Shown here: positions 8,236 to 18,263 of the stretch, piece after piece | Layout: every line of letters begins with the position of its first letter | Position numbering within the stretch: the first letter of the stretch is position 1 | Source of the DNA: Polycladidibacter stylochi | GTDB lineage: Bacteria > Pseudomonadota > Alphaproteobacteria > Rhizobiales > Stappiaceae | NCBI RefSeq assembly: GCF_001562055.1 | Contig: NZ_LLWE01000019.1 | Coordinates: forward strand, 1-64,000 | Length of the DNA: 64,000 bases | Direction: 5' to 3' | Notes under the pieces: generated by a model | Databases searched by the model: none | What the model was told of the DNA's origin: nothing | Seen by the model: the letters and a program-made list of their open reading frames with translations, nothing else | Position numbers and translations under genes: made by a program

Positions 8236-8586
8236 TCAGGTTGGTAAAAGTGCTGCTTTCTTAACCACCATATCGCCCAGCTCTTGTAAATACTGTGCAC
8301 CTTGAACGGTTCGGGTCACGTAAACAATACGTCTGTCCTTCGGGTCGCGCTTGCGCGACAGCAGCTTCATTTGCCCCAAACTATCGAGAGCTCTGGTAAT
8401 GGCCGGTTTGGTGATTTCCAGTTTCTCAGACAAGCCTTTTACCGTATGGGGCGGGGTATCCAAATAGACGGTCAACAACAAGGTGAGCTGGCGAGATGTG
8501 AGGTCTTGCTCTGCCGAGCGCACCAGAGACAACGACACATCGTGCCATAATTTTAATGCTTGTGACCCTCGCAACTCAACGCTCAT
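8236..8586 (-). CDS. MarR family transcriptional regulator
   Basis: A 116-aa winged-helix regulator, slightly short for MarR proteins because the C-terminal dimerisation helix is brief. The recognition helix region reads G-L-S-E-K-L-E-I-T-K-P-A-I-T-R-A-L-D. It is followed by the wing with the diagnostic D-P-K-D-R-R sequence. MarR proteins bind palindromic operators as dimers and often sense small phenolic ligands or oxidation; no ligand can be predicted here. It sits between pepA and the NlpC/P60 gene, all on the minus strand. An inverted repeat (ACTAAC...GTTAGT) in its upstream region, about 8620-8651, might be its operator. Confidence 0.9.
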   Translation of the reverse strand: MSVELRGSQALKLWHDVSLSLVRSAEQDLTSRQLTLLLTVYLDTPPHTVKGLSEKLEITKPAITRALDSLGQMKLLSRKRDPKDRRIVYVTRTVQGAQYLQELGDMVVKKAALLPT

Positions 8587-8648
8587 AGGTTTTTCATTCC
8601 CAATTCCTGCTCACCTAAAACTAACGGAAACTTATTGCTGATCGGTTA

Positions 8649-8685
8649 GTTACCGGACAACGGTTTTGGTATGTTGCCCGGTAAC
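8649..8685. other. Imperfect hairpin between pepA and marR
   Basis: Inverted repeat of 13 bp with one mismatch (8649-8661 with 8673-8685), starting 10 nt past the pepA stop codon on the minus strand. There is no U-tract, so it may be a weak terminator, an mRNA-stabilising stem or part of the marR control region. Confidence 0.45.
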
Positions 8686-8694
8686 AAGTTCCTA

Positions 8695-10083
8695 TTACTT
8701 CGTCCCACTATTTTCTTTAAGCATATCAAATAGTGCTCTTATGCCTTGTGCCTCGCCACCTTGCGGTTTGATGTCCCTTGCAATTGGCGTCCAACCGAAA
8801 ATATCAAAGTGCATCCAAGACCCTGCTTTTTCGACAAAGTTTTGCAAAAAGAGAGCTGCTGTCATGGAGCCGGCAAAACCGGCGCCGGAAGTATTGACGT
8901 TTGCAATATCGGCTATTTTTGAAGTGATGTAACTGCGATAGGGTGCCCAAAGCGGCATACGCCAGAGCGGATCGTTGACAGCCTCGCTGTGAACCGCCAC
9001 AGTTTCGGCCAGCTCTTCATCACTGGTATAAAAGGGCGGCAAATCCGGACCCAATGCCACACGAGCAGCACCGGTTAACGTTGCCATATCAATTAGCAGT
9101 TCCGGTTTTTCCTCATCCGCATAGGCCAGAGCATCGGCCAATACTAAACGGCCCTCCGCATCTGTATTACCTATTTCTACAGTCAGGCCTTTGCGGCTTG
9201 TAAAGACATCTGACGGGCGGAAGGAGCGTCCCGATACGGCGTTTTCAACGGCCGGGATGATTACCCGTAGGCGGATAGGTAGCTTTGCCTGCATTATCAT
9301 TGAGGCAAGCCCTAAAACATTGGCAGCACCACCCATGTCTTTTTTCATGAGCAGCATTCCTGCTGCTGGTTTGAGGTCCAGCCCACCACTATCGAAAATA
9401 ACGCCTTTACCAACCAGAGTGACTGTTTTGTGCTGCTTATCCCCCCAAGTGGCATCAATAAGGCGCGGTGCACGATCGCTCCCCTGCCCTACGGCATGGA
9501 CCAGCGGAAAGCCCTCTTGCAACTCTTCACCTGAGATAATTTCGCAGTGGCCGTTATGCTGTTCGAAAAGTTTAATGGCAGCTGCAGCCAACTCCTTGGG
9601 ACCCAAGTCGTTGGCAGGTGTATTGATAAGATCACGCGCAAGGTAAACGCCATTTACAACAGGTGCGAGCTCTTCCATTAGAACGGTGTCGTTAAGAACC
9701 AGTTGTGCAAGCGGCTTTTGCGCTGTTGTCTGCATTGAAAAACGATAGCAAGCCAAGGCAAAACCAAGTGCATAGGCGGCTTCGTCGGGTTTTGTGGCAA
9801 CCAAACGATACTGGCCCGCCGGAGCTTTTAGAGCGAGCTCTGCACCGCACTGCAGTTCTTGTCTACTTTCCGAGAGAACTTGCACAACAGCGGCAATGCC
9901 GGCTTCACCGGGGACAATTAAAGGCTCACTTGAGTTTTGCGTAAAGTTGTTGGCTTGTGCCCACTGCCCGGCCTGCAAATTCTCCAGCGTCGCTGACAGT
10001 TGCTCTGGCTCGACAACGTAAACTTCAATTACTGGTGCTTGGCCAGCTGCGGACAACAGGTTAGGTGCCACTTTATTCTCCAA
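8695..10083 (-). CDS. Leucyl aminopeptidase family protein (M17)
   Basis: Cytoplasmic dinuclear-metal aminopeptidase of 462 aa that removes N-terminal residues from peptides. The hallmark NTDAEGRLVLADAL motif is complete, at about residues 303-316. The metal ligands in VGKGVIFDSGGLDLKP and in MKKDMGG are also present. The N-terminal 150 residues form the less conserved macrodomain. It is read in the same direction as the marR and NlpC/P60 genes below it, 108 nt from marR. The start ATG opens a sequence without alternative starts nearby. Substrate range is not predictable. Confidence 0.95.
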   Translation of the reverse strand: MENKVAPNLLSAAGQAPVIEVYVVEPEQLSATLENLQAGQWAQANNFTQNSSEPLIVPGEAGIAAVVQVLSESRQELQCGAELALKAPAGQYRLVATKPDEAAYALGFALACYRFSMQTTAQKPLAQLVLNDTVLMEELAPVVNGVYLARDLINTPANDLGPKELAAAAIKLFEQHNGHCEIISGEELQEGFPLVHAVGQGSDRAPRLIDATWGDKQHKTVTLVGKGVIFDSGGLDLKPAAGMLLMKKDMGGAANVLGLASMIMQAKLPIRLRVIIPAVENAVSGRSFRPSDVFTSRKGLTVEIGNTDAEGRLVLADALAYADEEKPELLIDMATLTGAARVALGPDLPPFYTSDEELAETVAVHSEAVNDPLWRMPLWAPYRSYITSKIADIANVNTSGAGFAGSMTAALFLQNFVEKAGSWMHFDIFGWTPIARDIKPQGGEAQGIRALFDMLKENSGTK

Positions 10084-10343
10084 TCACGAAATGAAAACAG
10101 CAGATTAGTTTTGACGAGAGTAGCTATTGTGGCCAAATGCTTCAAGCACATAAACACCATGTAATAACAACTCGCTAACAGAAATACGCAGTCATACAGG
10201 CTAGAGCGATCGCTATGTTGCAATTTCATTTGCAATTCCATGATCGGCAGGTGGCAACTTAGCATTATTAGCCCATTAATTTTATTAACTACATATTAGG
10301 GTTAACAGCCTATTACGAAAGGGGCATCGGGGGAGTTACCTAA

Positions 10344-11144
10344 ATGTTTCTTGAATATTCTCAGAGCTTTGTCAAAAATTCAAATAAGAACTCACGTTAT
10401 TACTTGCGCAACACATTCATAGTACTTGGCCTGCTTGGACTGGCAAGCTGTGCAACAACACAGCAAAAGAGTGCTGATAATTCCGGTCATATCGTTCGTG
10501 ATTACAAATCGAATAGTAGTGAGTTGTCTGGTGCGTTGCAGCGTTGGAGCCTAGCCTACGAGAAAGACAAGAAAAACCGTAGCGCTATTTTGAATTATTC
10601 AGCCGCTTTGCGTGTCAACAAACAAGGCGAACAGGCAGAAGCCATTTTACGTAAAGGGGTTATTTCCCATCAAAGCGATACCGAGATTTCGTCGGCCTAT
10701 GGCAAGGTACTTGCAGAAAATGGCAAGCTGGACGAGGCTTTGAATGTTTTTAACTCTGCGCTTGACCCGACAAACCCCGATTGGCGTATACTATCTGCCA
10801 AAGGAGCAATTTTAGACCAACAAGGACACCATGATGCTGCGCGGGCTTTATACAGGCAGGCTTTGAAAATCGCGCCGGGCCAACCGACCATACTAAACAA
10901 TATGGGGTTGTCTTTCTTACTTGCCGGTGATTTGAAACAAGCAGAAACTGTTCTGCGAAAAGCCATTGACGAAGGATATGGCAGCAGTCGTATTCGGCAA
11001 AATCTGGCGCTGGCAATTGGACTGCAGGGACGCTACGACGAAGCGATGGCACTGGCACGGGCCGAACTGGACCCGGTTAAGGCTGAAAAAAACATAGCCT
11101 ATTTACAAATGATGCTAAAAAGCCGGAAATTGGCGCAAAACTAA
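10344..11144 (+). CDS. tadD: TadD-like TPR lipoprotein
   Basis: A 266-aa lipoprotein with a long basic lead (1-22), a hydrophobic segment and lipobox L-A-S-C (Cys36). It is followed by several tetratricopeptide repeats (about 75-250), for example GKLDEALNVFNSAL, GHHDAARALYRQAL and GDLKQAETVLRKAI. TadD is thought to be the pilotin or assembly helper of the Tad secretin at the outer membrane. A GGGGGAG sequence lies 8 nt before the ATG. Unlike many tad operons, it is on the opposite strand and converges with tadC. Confidence 0.88.
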   Translation: MFLEYSQSFVKNSNKNSRYYLRNTFIVLGLLGLASCATTQQKSADNSGHIVRDYKSNSSELSGALQRWSLAYEKDKKNRSAILNYSAALRVNKQGEQAEAILRKGVISHQSDTEISSAYGKVLAENGKLDEALNVFNSALDPTNPDWRILSAKGAILDQQGHHDAARALYRQALKIAPGQPTILNNMGLSFLLAGDLKQAETVLRKAIDEGYGSSRIRQNLALAIGLQGRYDEAMALARAELDPVKAEKNIAYLQMMLKSRKLAQN

Positions 11145-11200
11145 AATGAGCTCTCGGGGATCATTGCTCGGCACCGCTTGGTTGATTGGGGATTATCGTA

Positions 11201-11227
11201 GGGGCTATTCCTTTTTCAAATAGCCCC
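11201..11227. other. Hairpin between convergent tadD and tadC
   Basis: Perfect 9-bp stem GGGGCTATT (11201-11209) with AATAGCCCC (11219-11227), with a T-rich 9-nt loop. It lies in the 102-nt gap between two genes that end facing each other, and is likely a shared transcription end. Classical U-tracts after the stem are missing on both strands. Confidence 0.5.
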
Positions 11228-11246
11228 ACTGTGGCTTGGTTGCCGT

Positions 11247-12221
11247 TTACATATATTTCATCACGTCCATCATAGCGGGCATGATAATTACAACAATCAA
11301 AACCGGTAGAAAAAACGTAATCATTGGTACTGTGAGCTTTGGGGGCAGTGCTGCGGCTTTACGCTCGGCTTCCTGCATGCGCTGCAAACGAACTTCATCA
11401 GCCAAGACACGCAGTGCCTGACCAACCGGGGTACCATAGCGTTCGGACTGGGTCATCGCTAACATTGTATCTTTGATCGCATCCAGCCCTGTACGGTCGA
11501 TCAGATTGGTATAGGCCTTGGTACGGTCATCTAAAAATGACAGTTCGGCATTGGTTAGGCTCAGCTCTTCTGCCAGTGCTGCTGATTGCACACCAATTTC
11601 TTCCGCTACTTTTTTAAAGGCTCCTTCCACTGAAACCCCAGATTCCACACAGATCAGCATCAGGTCCATGGCATCGGGCCAAGCTCTGCGAATATCTTGC
11701 TGCCGCTTGGTGATTTTGTTTTGAATAAAAATATTGGGCGAGAAAAAACCAAGGATAGCAACACCTAAGGAAATCAAAACCGCCTGGGATTGGCTGACTT
11801 GATCGCCCAAGAGTATCATTGTGTAAAATATGGAGACCACGAGCAGAAGGACCGGCATAATGATGCGCATGATGAGGTAAGTATACAAAGGCCCCTGCCC
11901 TCTGTAGCCCGCCTGCTTCAAGCGATTTGTGGTGTCTTCATTGGACAGCAGGTTTTTCAAATTGTATTTTTCAACAAAATGGCGGACATTTTCTTTAGGC
12001 TTATTGCGCAAGGAAATGCGCTGCTGCTCTTTTTCGGCTGCCAGACGGGCACGCTCGCGCTGGCGGATTTTTTCCCGCTCGGTTGAAACCGATTTCATAC
12101 GCGACTTGAGGTTATCACGCTCTAAAAACGGTTGTGCCAGCGTGTAAAGCGTGCCTGTAACTGCAATCATGGTCAGAACAGCTATGATGTTTTGCTTATC
12201 AATCAGGTCTGCGATAACCAT
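11247..12221 (-). CDS. tadC: Tad pilus inner-membrane platform protein TadC
   Basis: A 324-aa member of the type II secretion GspF family. It has an N-terminal membrane helix (about 12-32), a charged cytoplasmic stretch, then hydrophobic segments near 115-170 and a C-terminal pair around 295-320 (MITFFLPVLIVVIIMPAMM). Between them is the F-domain with CVESGVSVEGAFKKVAEE. With TadB it forms the membrane platform on which the CpaF ATPase works. It starts 8 nt after tadB and is the last gene of the minus-strand cpa/tad run. Confidence 0.95.
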   Translation of the reverse strand: MVIADLIDKQNIIAVLTMIAVTGTLYTLAQPFLERDNLKSRMKSVSTEREKIRQRERARLAAEKEQQRISLRNKPKENVRHFVEKYNLKNLLSNEDTTNRLKQAGYRGQGPLYTYLIMRIIMPVLLLVVSIFYTMILLGDQVSQSQAVLISLGVAILGFFSPNIFIQNKITKRQQDIRRAWPDAMDLMLICVESGVSVEGAFKKVAEEIGVQSAALAEELSLTNAELSFLDDRTKAYTNLIDRTGLDAIKDTMLAMTQSERYGTPVGQALRVLADEVRLQRMQEAERKAAALPPKLTVPMITFFLPVLIVVIIMPAMMDVMKYM

Positions 12222-12229
12222 ATTTACCT

Positions 12230-13222
12230 CTAAATATCGAAGTTAATCATTTTGCGCATCACAAGCACGCCAATTGCCATCCAAATAGCGCAACCGAGTA
12301 AAACGAGATTGCCGAAATCTTCAATAAACAGTTTCATGATGTAATCAGGGTTCAGCATATAGACTGCTAATGCGACCAAAACAGGCATAGAGCCAATAAT
12401 CCAGGCCGATGTTTTGGCCTCCTGACTCACCGCTTTAACTTTGCCTTGCATTGCCTTACGACCTCGTAAAACCTTCGACAAATTTCCAAGTGCTTCGGAA
12501 AGAGAGCCGCCAGCTTCGGACTGGATAGCAATTACAATGGCAAAGAAATTTGCCTCTGCTAAGGGGACACGGTTGGCAAGCCCTTGTATTGCCTCGGACA
12601 GAGGAACCCCCAACTGCTGGTTTTCGATTACTTTCTGGAACTCGGTAGAAACAGGGTCTTTCGCCTCGCGGGCAATGATTTGTATGCAATCATTCAGAGG
12701 AAGGCCGGACTTCACACCGCGAACAATCACATCTACCGAATTGGGGAACTCATCCAAAAAGCGATTAAACCGCCGTTTTCTTTGTCTGCTCACAAACCAA
12801 CGCGGGAAACCTAAAAAGCCGTTCAATGCAAAGGCCAGGGAAACAATCATACTGGTTTCCAGAACAAGGCTGAGTACATAAAAGCCTAGAGAACACGCTG
12901 CTGAAAACAAATAGAATTTTTGCCTGTTCCAGTTCAAGCCTGCTTGCGCAATCCAGTCTGCAAATGCTGGCCTATCGGCATTCTTGCGCTTGGCCGCCTG
13001 CTTTTCTTCCATAGCTTTAAGCTGGTCTTGTATGTTTTTTTTACGGTTTGTTTGACTCATACTGGCCAGACGATCACTTTCCAGCGGCTTTTTGCGGGCA
13101 ACCTGATCGACCCTTTTTGCCTGCCGTCGTTCGCCATTTATATATGGCAGGGCAACAACAAACAAAAGACCTCCGACACTAAGGGTTACCAGCAAAATAA
13201 CTAATAGCTCTTTTACATCCAT
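12230..13222 (-). CDS. tadB: Tad pilus inner-membrane platform protein TadB
   Basis: A 330-aa GspF-family membrane protein. It has an N-terminal helix (about 6-27), a basic linker rich in Lys and Arg, two central helices near 105-140, and the conserved F-domain (VIVRGVKSGLPLNDCIQIIAREA). It ends with C-terminal helices around 275-325. It pairs with TadC to build the inner-membrane platform of the Flp pilus. It begins 3 nt after the cpaF stop codon, and GGGAG stands before its ATG, indicating tight operon coupling. Confidence 0.95.
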   Translation of the reverse strand: MDVKELLVILLVTLSVGGLLFVVALPYINGERRQAKRVDQVARKKPLESDRLASMSQTNRKKNIQDQLKAMEEKQAAKRKNADRPAFADWIAQAGLNWNRQKFYLFSAACSLGFYVLSLVLETSMIVSLAFALNGFLGFPRWFVSRQRKRRFNRFLDEFPNSVDVIVRGVKSGLPLNDCIQIIAREAKDPVSTEFQKVIENQQLGVPLSEAIQGLANRVPLAEANFFAIVIAIQSEAGGSLSEALGNLSKVLRGRKAMQGKVKAVSQEAKTSAWIIGSMPVLVALAVYMLNPDYIMKLFIEDFGNLVLLGCAIWMAIGVLVMRKMINFDI

Positions 13223-13225
13223 TGG

Positions 13226-14743
13226 TTAGCTCCCGGTAACTTCAGCAGCATCCAGGGCACGGGCCAAGCGCTCGTCCTCGCCAAAGTAGCGGGCACGGTC
13301 CCAAAATGCCGGTCGGCCAATGCCGTTAGAGCGATGACGCCCTACGATTTTACCTTGCGCATCTTCACCAATAATGTCGTAAACAAACAAATCTTGTGTG
13401 GTGACCACATCACCTTCCATACCCACAACCTCTGTTATGTGAGTAATGCGGCGTGAACCATCACGAAGACGCGCGGCCTGGATGATGATATCAACCGAAC
13501 CAACGATGATTTCGCGCACTGTACGCGCCGGCAGCGAAAAGCCACCCATGGCAATCATCGCTTCCATACGCTTTAAACATTCACGCGGAGAGTTAGAGTG
13601 GATGGTGCCCATGGAACCATCATGACCGGTGTTCATGGCCTGCAGTAAATCGAATACCTCGGGGCCACGCACCTCACCAACAATAATACGTTCGGGGCGC
13701 ATACGAAGACAGTTTTTCACCAAATCGCGCATGGTTACCTCCCCCTCACCTTCCAGGTTTGGCGGGCGGGTTTCCAAGCGCACCACATGCGGCTGTTGCA
13801 ACTGAAGTTCGGCACTGTCTTCGCAGGTAATAATGCGTTCTGTGCTGTCGATATAACGGGTTAAACAGTTGAGCAACGTGGTTTTACCCGAGCCCGTACC
13901 TCCAGAAATAATGGCATTACAACGCACACGACCGATTATTTCCAGTATTTGCGCTCCTTCTGGCGAAATGGAACCAAAACTTGTGAGCTGTTCCAGTGTG
14001 AGTTTATCTTTTTTGAATTTACGAATTGTGAGTGAAGGGCCATCAAGCGCCAAGGGCGGAGCAATAACATTCACACGGGAACCATCGGGCAAGCGGGCAT
14101 CGCATATGGGGCTGGCTTCATCAACCCGGCGACCAACCTGTGATACGATGCGTTGACAAATATTCATAAGTTGCTTGTTATCGCGAAACTGAATAGGGGT
14201 TTGCTCAACCATGCCGCCGGTTTCAATGTAAATGGTATCTGCACCATTGACCATGATATCGGCAATATCGTCTCGGGCCAAAAGTGGTTCTAGCGGCCCA
14301 TAACCCAAGACATCATTACATATATCTTCAAGCAGGCTCTCCTGCTCGGCGATTGTCATCACGATGTTTTTCAGGGATATGATATCGTTGACCACCTCGC
14401 GAATTTCATCGCGGGCTTCCTCGCGGTTAAGCCTTGAGAGCTGGGATAAGTCGATTGCCTCGACCAGTGCGTTAAAGATATCCGCTTTTCGCGAGTAGTA
14501 TTCCCTGGTTTTGCGCCCCTGCACTTTTGGCTGCTCTGCGGTTATAACCGGAGTTGTTTTCGAGTTTATTGCCGTTGGTTGCACATTGGCAGAGGCTATA
14601 GGAGTGGCAAGCGGTGCTGGCTGTTGCTCCAGTACAGGCGTTGAGGGGGGCGGTGCCAGTGGCTGTTGGCCCACCGGTGCTGGCGAAATACCTTTTGCAG
14701 GTGTTGTTGCGCCTGTGTTTCCGCGTCTTCCAAACATACTCAC
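13226..14743 (-). CDS. cpaF: Tad/Flp pilus assembly ATPase CpaF (TadA)
   Basis: A 505-aa hexameric secretion ATPase of the type II/IV superfamily that powers Flp pilus assembly from the cytoplasm. A Pro/Ala-rich flexible lead (about 10-75) precedes the N-terminal domain. The RecA-like core has Walker [10 protein letters not shown] (about 280-288), a Walker B region with [13 protein letters not shown], and the His box [13 protein letters not shown]. The start used is a GTG at 14743 with AGGGG upstream; an ATG two codons later is equally possible. It is flanked by cpaE and tadB in the usual order. Confidence 0.97.
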   Translation of the reverse strand: MSMFGRRGNTGATTPAKGISPAPVGQQPLAPPPSTPVLEQQPAPLATPIASANVQPTAINSKTTPVITAEQPKVQGRKTREYYSRKADIFNALVEAIDLSQLSRLNREEARDEIREVVNDIISLKNIVMTIAEQESLLEDICNDVLGYGPLEPLLARDDIADIMVNGADTIYIETGGMVEQTPIQFRDNKQLMNICQRIVSQVGRRVDEASPICDARLPDGSRVNVIAPPLALDGPSLTIRKFKKDKLTLEQLTSFGSISPEGAQILEIIGRVRCNAIISGGTGSGKTTLLNCLTRYIDSTERIITCEDSAELQLQQPHVVRLETRPPNLEGEGEVTMRDLVKNCLRMRPERIIVGEVRGPEVFDLLQAMNTGHDGSMGTIHSNSPRECLKRMEAMIAMGGFSLPARTVREIIVGSVDIIIQAARLRDGSRRITHITEVVGMEGDVVTTQDLFVYDIIGEDAQGKIVGRHRSNGIGRPAFWDRARYFGEDERLARALDAAEVTGS

Positions 14744-14764
14744 GATACCCCTAAATTGAATAGA

Positions 14765-16033
14765 TTATTTGCGCCCAAGCTTTGATAGAAAACTATTGAT
14801 TGTTGATGTTTTGGGCTGCTTTGATTCTGTGTGCCCCATTGTTGTGCGAGCCAGTTCTTCAAAGTGTTTTGCAATGGCATGCTTTTTATTCACTTCAGCA
14901 ATCATCTGGCCATTATTGGCCGCATTGCCAAACATGAGCGGCTCATAACCAAGTGAACAAACAGGCGTTGTTTCTAACGCCGCGCCAAAGTCTTCGATAC
15001 GAATTTCCGGCCGCTTGGGCACCCCCACTTTGTTCAATACCAATAGGGCCCGTTGATCATTCGGACGGAGTTGCGTGAGTGCATCCATAAGGTTTTTTGC
15101 ATTGCGCAAATTGGCTAAATCCGGCTCAGCAACAATCACAACCTCATCTGCCGAGGCCAGAACCTGCTTATTCCAAGCGTTCCAGGTGTGGGGTAAATCC
15201 AGTACGACGACAGGCGATGTTTCGCGGGCACTATTAATGACCGGTTGGAACTGCTCCTCAGTAAAATCGTAGGTTCGATCAAGCATGGCTGGTGCGGCAA
15301 GCAGGCTCAAACGCTCATTACATTTTGCCAGTAAACGATCGATAAAAGTTTTGTCCAACTTGTCCGGAGTTGAAACAGCATCCCAAATACCTTGCATGGG
15401 ATCTTGATTGAAATCCAATCCTCCAGTACCGAACGGCAAGTCCAGATCACATATAGCAACGTCATTTTCCAGGGTATGGGCGATTGTCCATGATAAATTG
15501 TGGGCCACACATGAAGAGCCGCAGCCCCCTTTTGCCCCAACAACAGCAATCGTCCTACCCATGGGCTCGGTTGCCGGTCCTTCATAAAAGCGGCTAATTG
15601 TTGATATGAATTTTTGAAGTGAAACCGGCCCTACAAGATATTCACTAACGCCATTGGTGATCAGGGCACGATAAAGCTCGACATCATTCAACACCCCAAT
15701 AACCATTACCTTGGTGCCGGGGTCACATACATCGGCCAATTTATCCAGCTCATTAAGCAATGCCTGGCCTGTTAGCTGGGTTTCAACAATGAGCAGGTTG
15801 GGTGTTGCCGCCGATGCATAATACTGGGCAGCAGCATCAATACCACCGCCATACACATTGGTATGGGTTTTATCCATTCGCCGATCGCGCCCCGCAGCTT
15901 CAATTTCATCGGCCTGGGCTTTGGTTTCGCAAAAAGCCTGTATGGTTATACGCGGGAGAGAGATGCTTTTAAAATCCACATCAGATGGCAGTGAATTCGT
16001 CGACATCGGTTGTTGCGCAGCTGTTTCAGACAT
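14765..16033 (-). CDS. cpaE: Tad pilus localisation protein CpaE (TadZ)
   Basis: A 422-aa protein with an N-terminal receiver-like domain (about 25-150, lacking an obvious phospho-acceptor set) and a C-terminal MinD/ParA-like ATPase domain (about 160-390). The deviant Walker A motif reads VGAKGGCGSSCVAHN. CpaE/TadZ proteins place the Tad machine at the cell pole and recruit CpaF. It lies between cpaD (11 nt upstream) and cpaF (21 nt downstream) and is transcribed with them. A Lys/Ser/Thr-rich tail ends the protein. Confidence 0.94.
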   Translation of the reverse strand: MSETAAQQPMSTNSLPSDVDFKSISLPRITIQAFCETKAQADEIEAAGRDRRMDKTHTNVYGGGIDAAAQYYASAATPNLLIVETQLTGQALLNELDKLADVCDPGTKVMVIGVLNDVELYRALITNGVSEYLVGPVSLQKFISTISRFYEGPATEPMGRTIAVVGAKGGCGSSCVAHNLSWTIAHTLENDVAICDLDLPFGTGGLDFNQDPMQGIWDAVSTPDKLDKTFIDRLLAKCNERLSLLAAPAMLDRTYDFTEEQFQPVINSARETSPVVVLDLPHTWNAWNKQVLASADEVVIVAEPDLANLRNAKNLMDALTQLRPNDQRALLVLNKVGVPKRPEIRIEDFGAALETTPVCSLGYEPLMFGNAANNGQMIAEVNKKHAIAKHFEELARTTMGHTESKQPKTSTINSFLSKLGRK

Positions 16034-16044
16034 GACTTACCCCG

Positions 16045-16794
16045 TTACTTTCCAGAGACGTTCGCGCCCACACCCTCGGTGTGTTGTGATGAGGTGTTTT
16101 GACCCTGACGATAAGCACCAATAACGCGTGCCCGACGTGCCGGGTCTGATGGCGTTGAGGGACGTGGTCGCAATAAATCTGCCGGGTTATCTACCATGGC
16201 CGCCAGATTTGCCTGTTGCGAACAACCGAAATTGTGAAAATTCGTATTATCTGCATTGGCTTTGATATTTTCGGGCCATTGGCCACACTTATGTACGCTC
16301 GCCTTCATGCGTGCATATGAAACCCGTATAGGGCCAGAAGCGGCGGGGTCATTTATCTGGTAAGTGCGCGTTACTACCTTACGTCTGGCAATCCCCCCCG
16401 AGGTAATTGCCGCCCGAATTTGTGGCGCGACTGCTTTTACAGCTGCATCGTTGGCCGCGCCTTCCGGCACCAGAATTTCGACAAAACCGTCGCCCTCCAT
16501 TTTTGCTTCCTGTGCAAAGGAAATGAGGGCCGTACGTAATTGGCGATTAATGCGCCGCATTCTGCCTGCAACCGGAATATCCATATTCTCCGGAGCTTCG
16601 GTTATCATTATCGGATGCTTTTGGCGATAATTGAACTCTGCAATATCGACGGCATTTATCTCGCCACCACTTTGGCAAGCAGACAATAGTAGAGCCAAAA
16701 CCAGCCCGAGCCCGAGCTTACCATGCGCATGTTGCAAGTTATTGTGGTGGGTTTTGCTTTGTTTGCTTGTGAGAGGGCTGCTTATTCCTGGCAT
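16045..16794 (-). CDS. cpaD: Tad pilus assembly lipoprotein CpaD
   Basis: A 249-aa lipoprotein of the CpaD family. A long basic lead with several His residues is followed by a hydrophobic core and lipobox L-S-A-C (Cys40). The mature part holds the family core HPIMITEAPENMDIPV (about 59-74) and a conserved central segment with two Cys (C170 and C191 regions) that could form a disulfide. CpaD is a periplasmic or outer-membrane partner of the CpaC secretin. It sits 12 nt after cpaC. Confidence 0.9.
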   Translation of the reverse strand: MPGISSPLTSKQSKTHHNNLQHAHGKLGLGLVLALLLSACQSGGEINAVDIAEFNYRQKHPIMITEAPENMDIPVAGRMRRINRQLRTALISFAQEAKMEGDGFVEILVPEGAANDAAVKAVAPQIRAAITSGGIARRKVVTRTYQINDPAASGPIRVSYARMKASVHKCGQWPENIKANADNTNFHNFGCSQQANLAAMVDNPADLLRPRPSTPSDPARRARVIGAYRQGQNTSSQHTEGVGANVSGK

Positions 16795-16806
16795 TTATTC
16801 ATCCCC

Positions 16807-18237
16807 CTATTCGTAGATATAGCCGATATCGCCATGATATTTGCCTTTAACAGGCGCATCACCATCGCTATAAATACGGTTGAGTTGATCCATGAAAATT
16901 GATGAAGCATCATCGGGTGGTGTTAAATTATCTGTCGGTTTGGCCAAATCGCTGGCTGCAACCGCGCGCACGATGTAAGGCGTTACAAAAATAACCAGTT
17001 CCGTTTGTTGCTGTTTAAAGTCACGGCTCTTAAACAGCTGCCCCAAAATAGGGATATCACTCAAGCCTGGCGTGCCTTCCATTGCTTGCGAATAATCTTC
17101 GCGAAGCAAGCCAGCCATGACCAATGTACCGCCCGAAGGAAGCTCGACCGTTGATTCTGCACGGCGAACTTTCAGCGCCTGAACAGATACAGCTCCTATA
17201 GACAAGGCACCTTGGCTAGATAGTTCGCTGACCTCGGTTTTAATGCGCACCTTGATCCGCCCACCCGATAAAACAACAGGCGTGAAGTCCAGCCCAACAC
17301 CAAATGGTTTGTATTCATAGGAAACTTTATTGTCTTCCCAGCCAACAACTACCGGAAATTCACCACCTGCTAGAAAACTAGCGTTTTCACCGGATACCGC
17401 CACCAAATTCGGTTCAGCCAGCATCTTTGCAATACCATCACGTTGTAAGGCTTTTACATTTGCAGTGAGCGAATTATTGCCAGATATGATGTTACTTGCC
17501 AGCTGAGTGGCGTTATTTACTGTTGTATTGACGTTATAACCCGGGTTCGAATTAAGCGAAATACTTGAATTGCCAAAGCCTACTGAGCCCGAGAACTTAA
17601 CACCCAATTGTTTGATAACTTCGCGGTTAACCTCTGCTACTGTTACACGCAGTTGCACTTGCTCTTTCTCGGCAATATTTATTGTATTGAGAACGCTGCC
17701 GCCTTCACTGATGAATTTTTCAGCGATATCCTGGGCGCGCTGAGCCTCTAGCGCATTTAAAGCAATACCGGATAGAATTATGTTATTTTGGTATGCATCA
17801 ATACGTATATTCGAGTTTGGAAGCAGCTTTCTGATTAATGTGCGCAGAGAGGAAATATCGTTTACTACCCTGACCGTCATGGCAGCAAGCTGCTTGCCGC
17901 CATTACCGAAGATTACAAGGTTTGCCGAACCTAGGCTGTTACCGAAAACGAACAGGCGCCTTTTGTTTTTTACGGTTGCGTCGGCAATTGCTGGAGCCGA
18001 GACCAAGACATCTTTAATATCTTCCTCGGTTTCAATAATCATGGATTGGCCAACGGGCAAATCGACACTATTTGCGTTGGCAGTCAAGCTGCCTTTTGCT
18101 CCAGCAGTATAACTGCTATCCAAGCTAATGATTTTAACGCCTTGCATAGCCTGGGATTGGATCGGTGCCAGCATGAACACCGAGGCACAAATGAATGCAC
18201 TAAATATGCGGCTTAAAAGCTTTGTTGCTTTCATCAT
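16807..18237 (-). CDS. cpaC: Tad pilus outer-membrane secretin CpaC (RcpA)
   Basis: A 476-aa secretin forming the outer-membrane channel of the Flp pilus. It has a signal peptide (1-30, ending SQAMQ) and a pilus-formation N-terminal domain (about 50-125, SAPAIADATVKNKRRLFVFG). A BON-like domain (about 130-205) and the secretin domain (about 245-425) follow, the latter with VPVG-like and GGTLVMAGLLRED signatures. It lies between cpaB (26 nt upstream) and cpaD. The separate CpaC-N protein at 6642-7097 repeats only its first domain. Confidence 0.96.
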   Translation of the reverse strand: MMKATKLLSRIFSAFICASVFMLAPIQSQAMQGVKIISLDSSYTAGAKGSLTANANSVDLPVGQSMIIETEEDIKDVLVSAPAIADATVKNKRRLFVFGNSLGSANLVIFGNGGKQLAAMTVRVVNDISSLRTLIRKLLPNSNIRIDAYQNNIILSGIALNALEAQRAQDIAEKFISEGGSVLNTINIAEKEQVQLRVTVAEVNREVIKQLGVKFSGSVGFGNSSISLNSNPGYNVNTTVNNATQLASNIISGNNSLTANVKALQRDGIAKMLAEPNLVAVSGENASFLAGGEFPVVVGWEDNKVSYEYKPFGVGLDFTPVVLSGGRIKVRIKTEVSELSSQGALSIGAVSVQALKVRRAESTVELPSGGTLVMAGLLREDYSQAMEGTPGLSDIPILGQLFKSRDFKQQQTELVIFVTPYIVRAVAASDLAKPTDNLTPPDDASSIFMDQLNRIYSDGDAPVKGKYHGDIGYIYE

Positions 18238-18263
18238 TTTCGTCTCTTTGTTCTATCTGCCTA

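Noticed and set aside
10029-10265. 78-aa minus-strand frame in the pepA-tadD gap
   Set aside because: Overlaps the pepA start in another frame and has no supporting signal.
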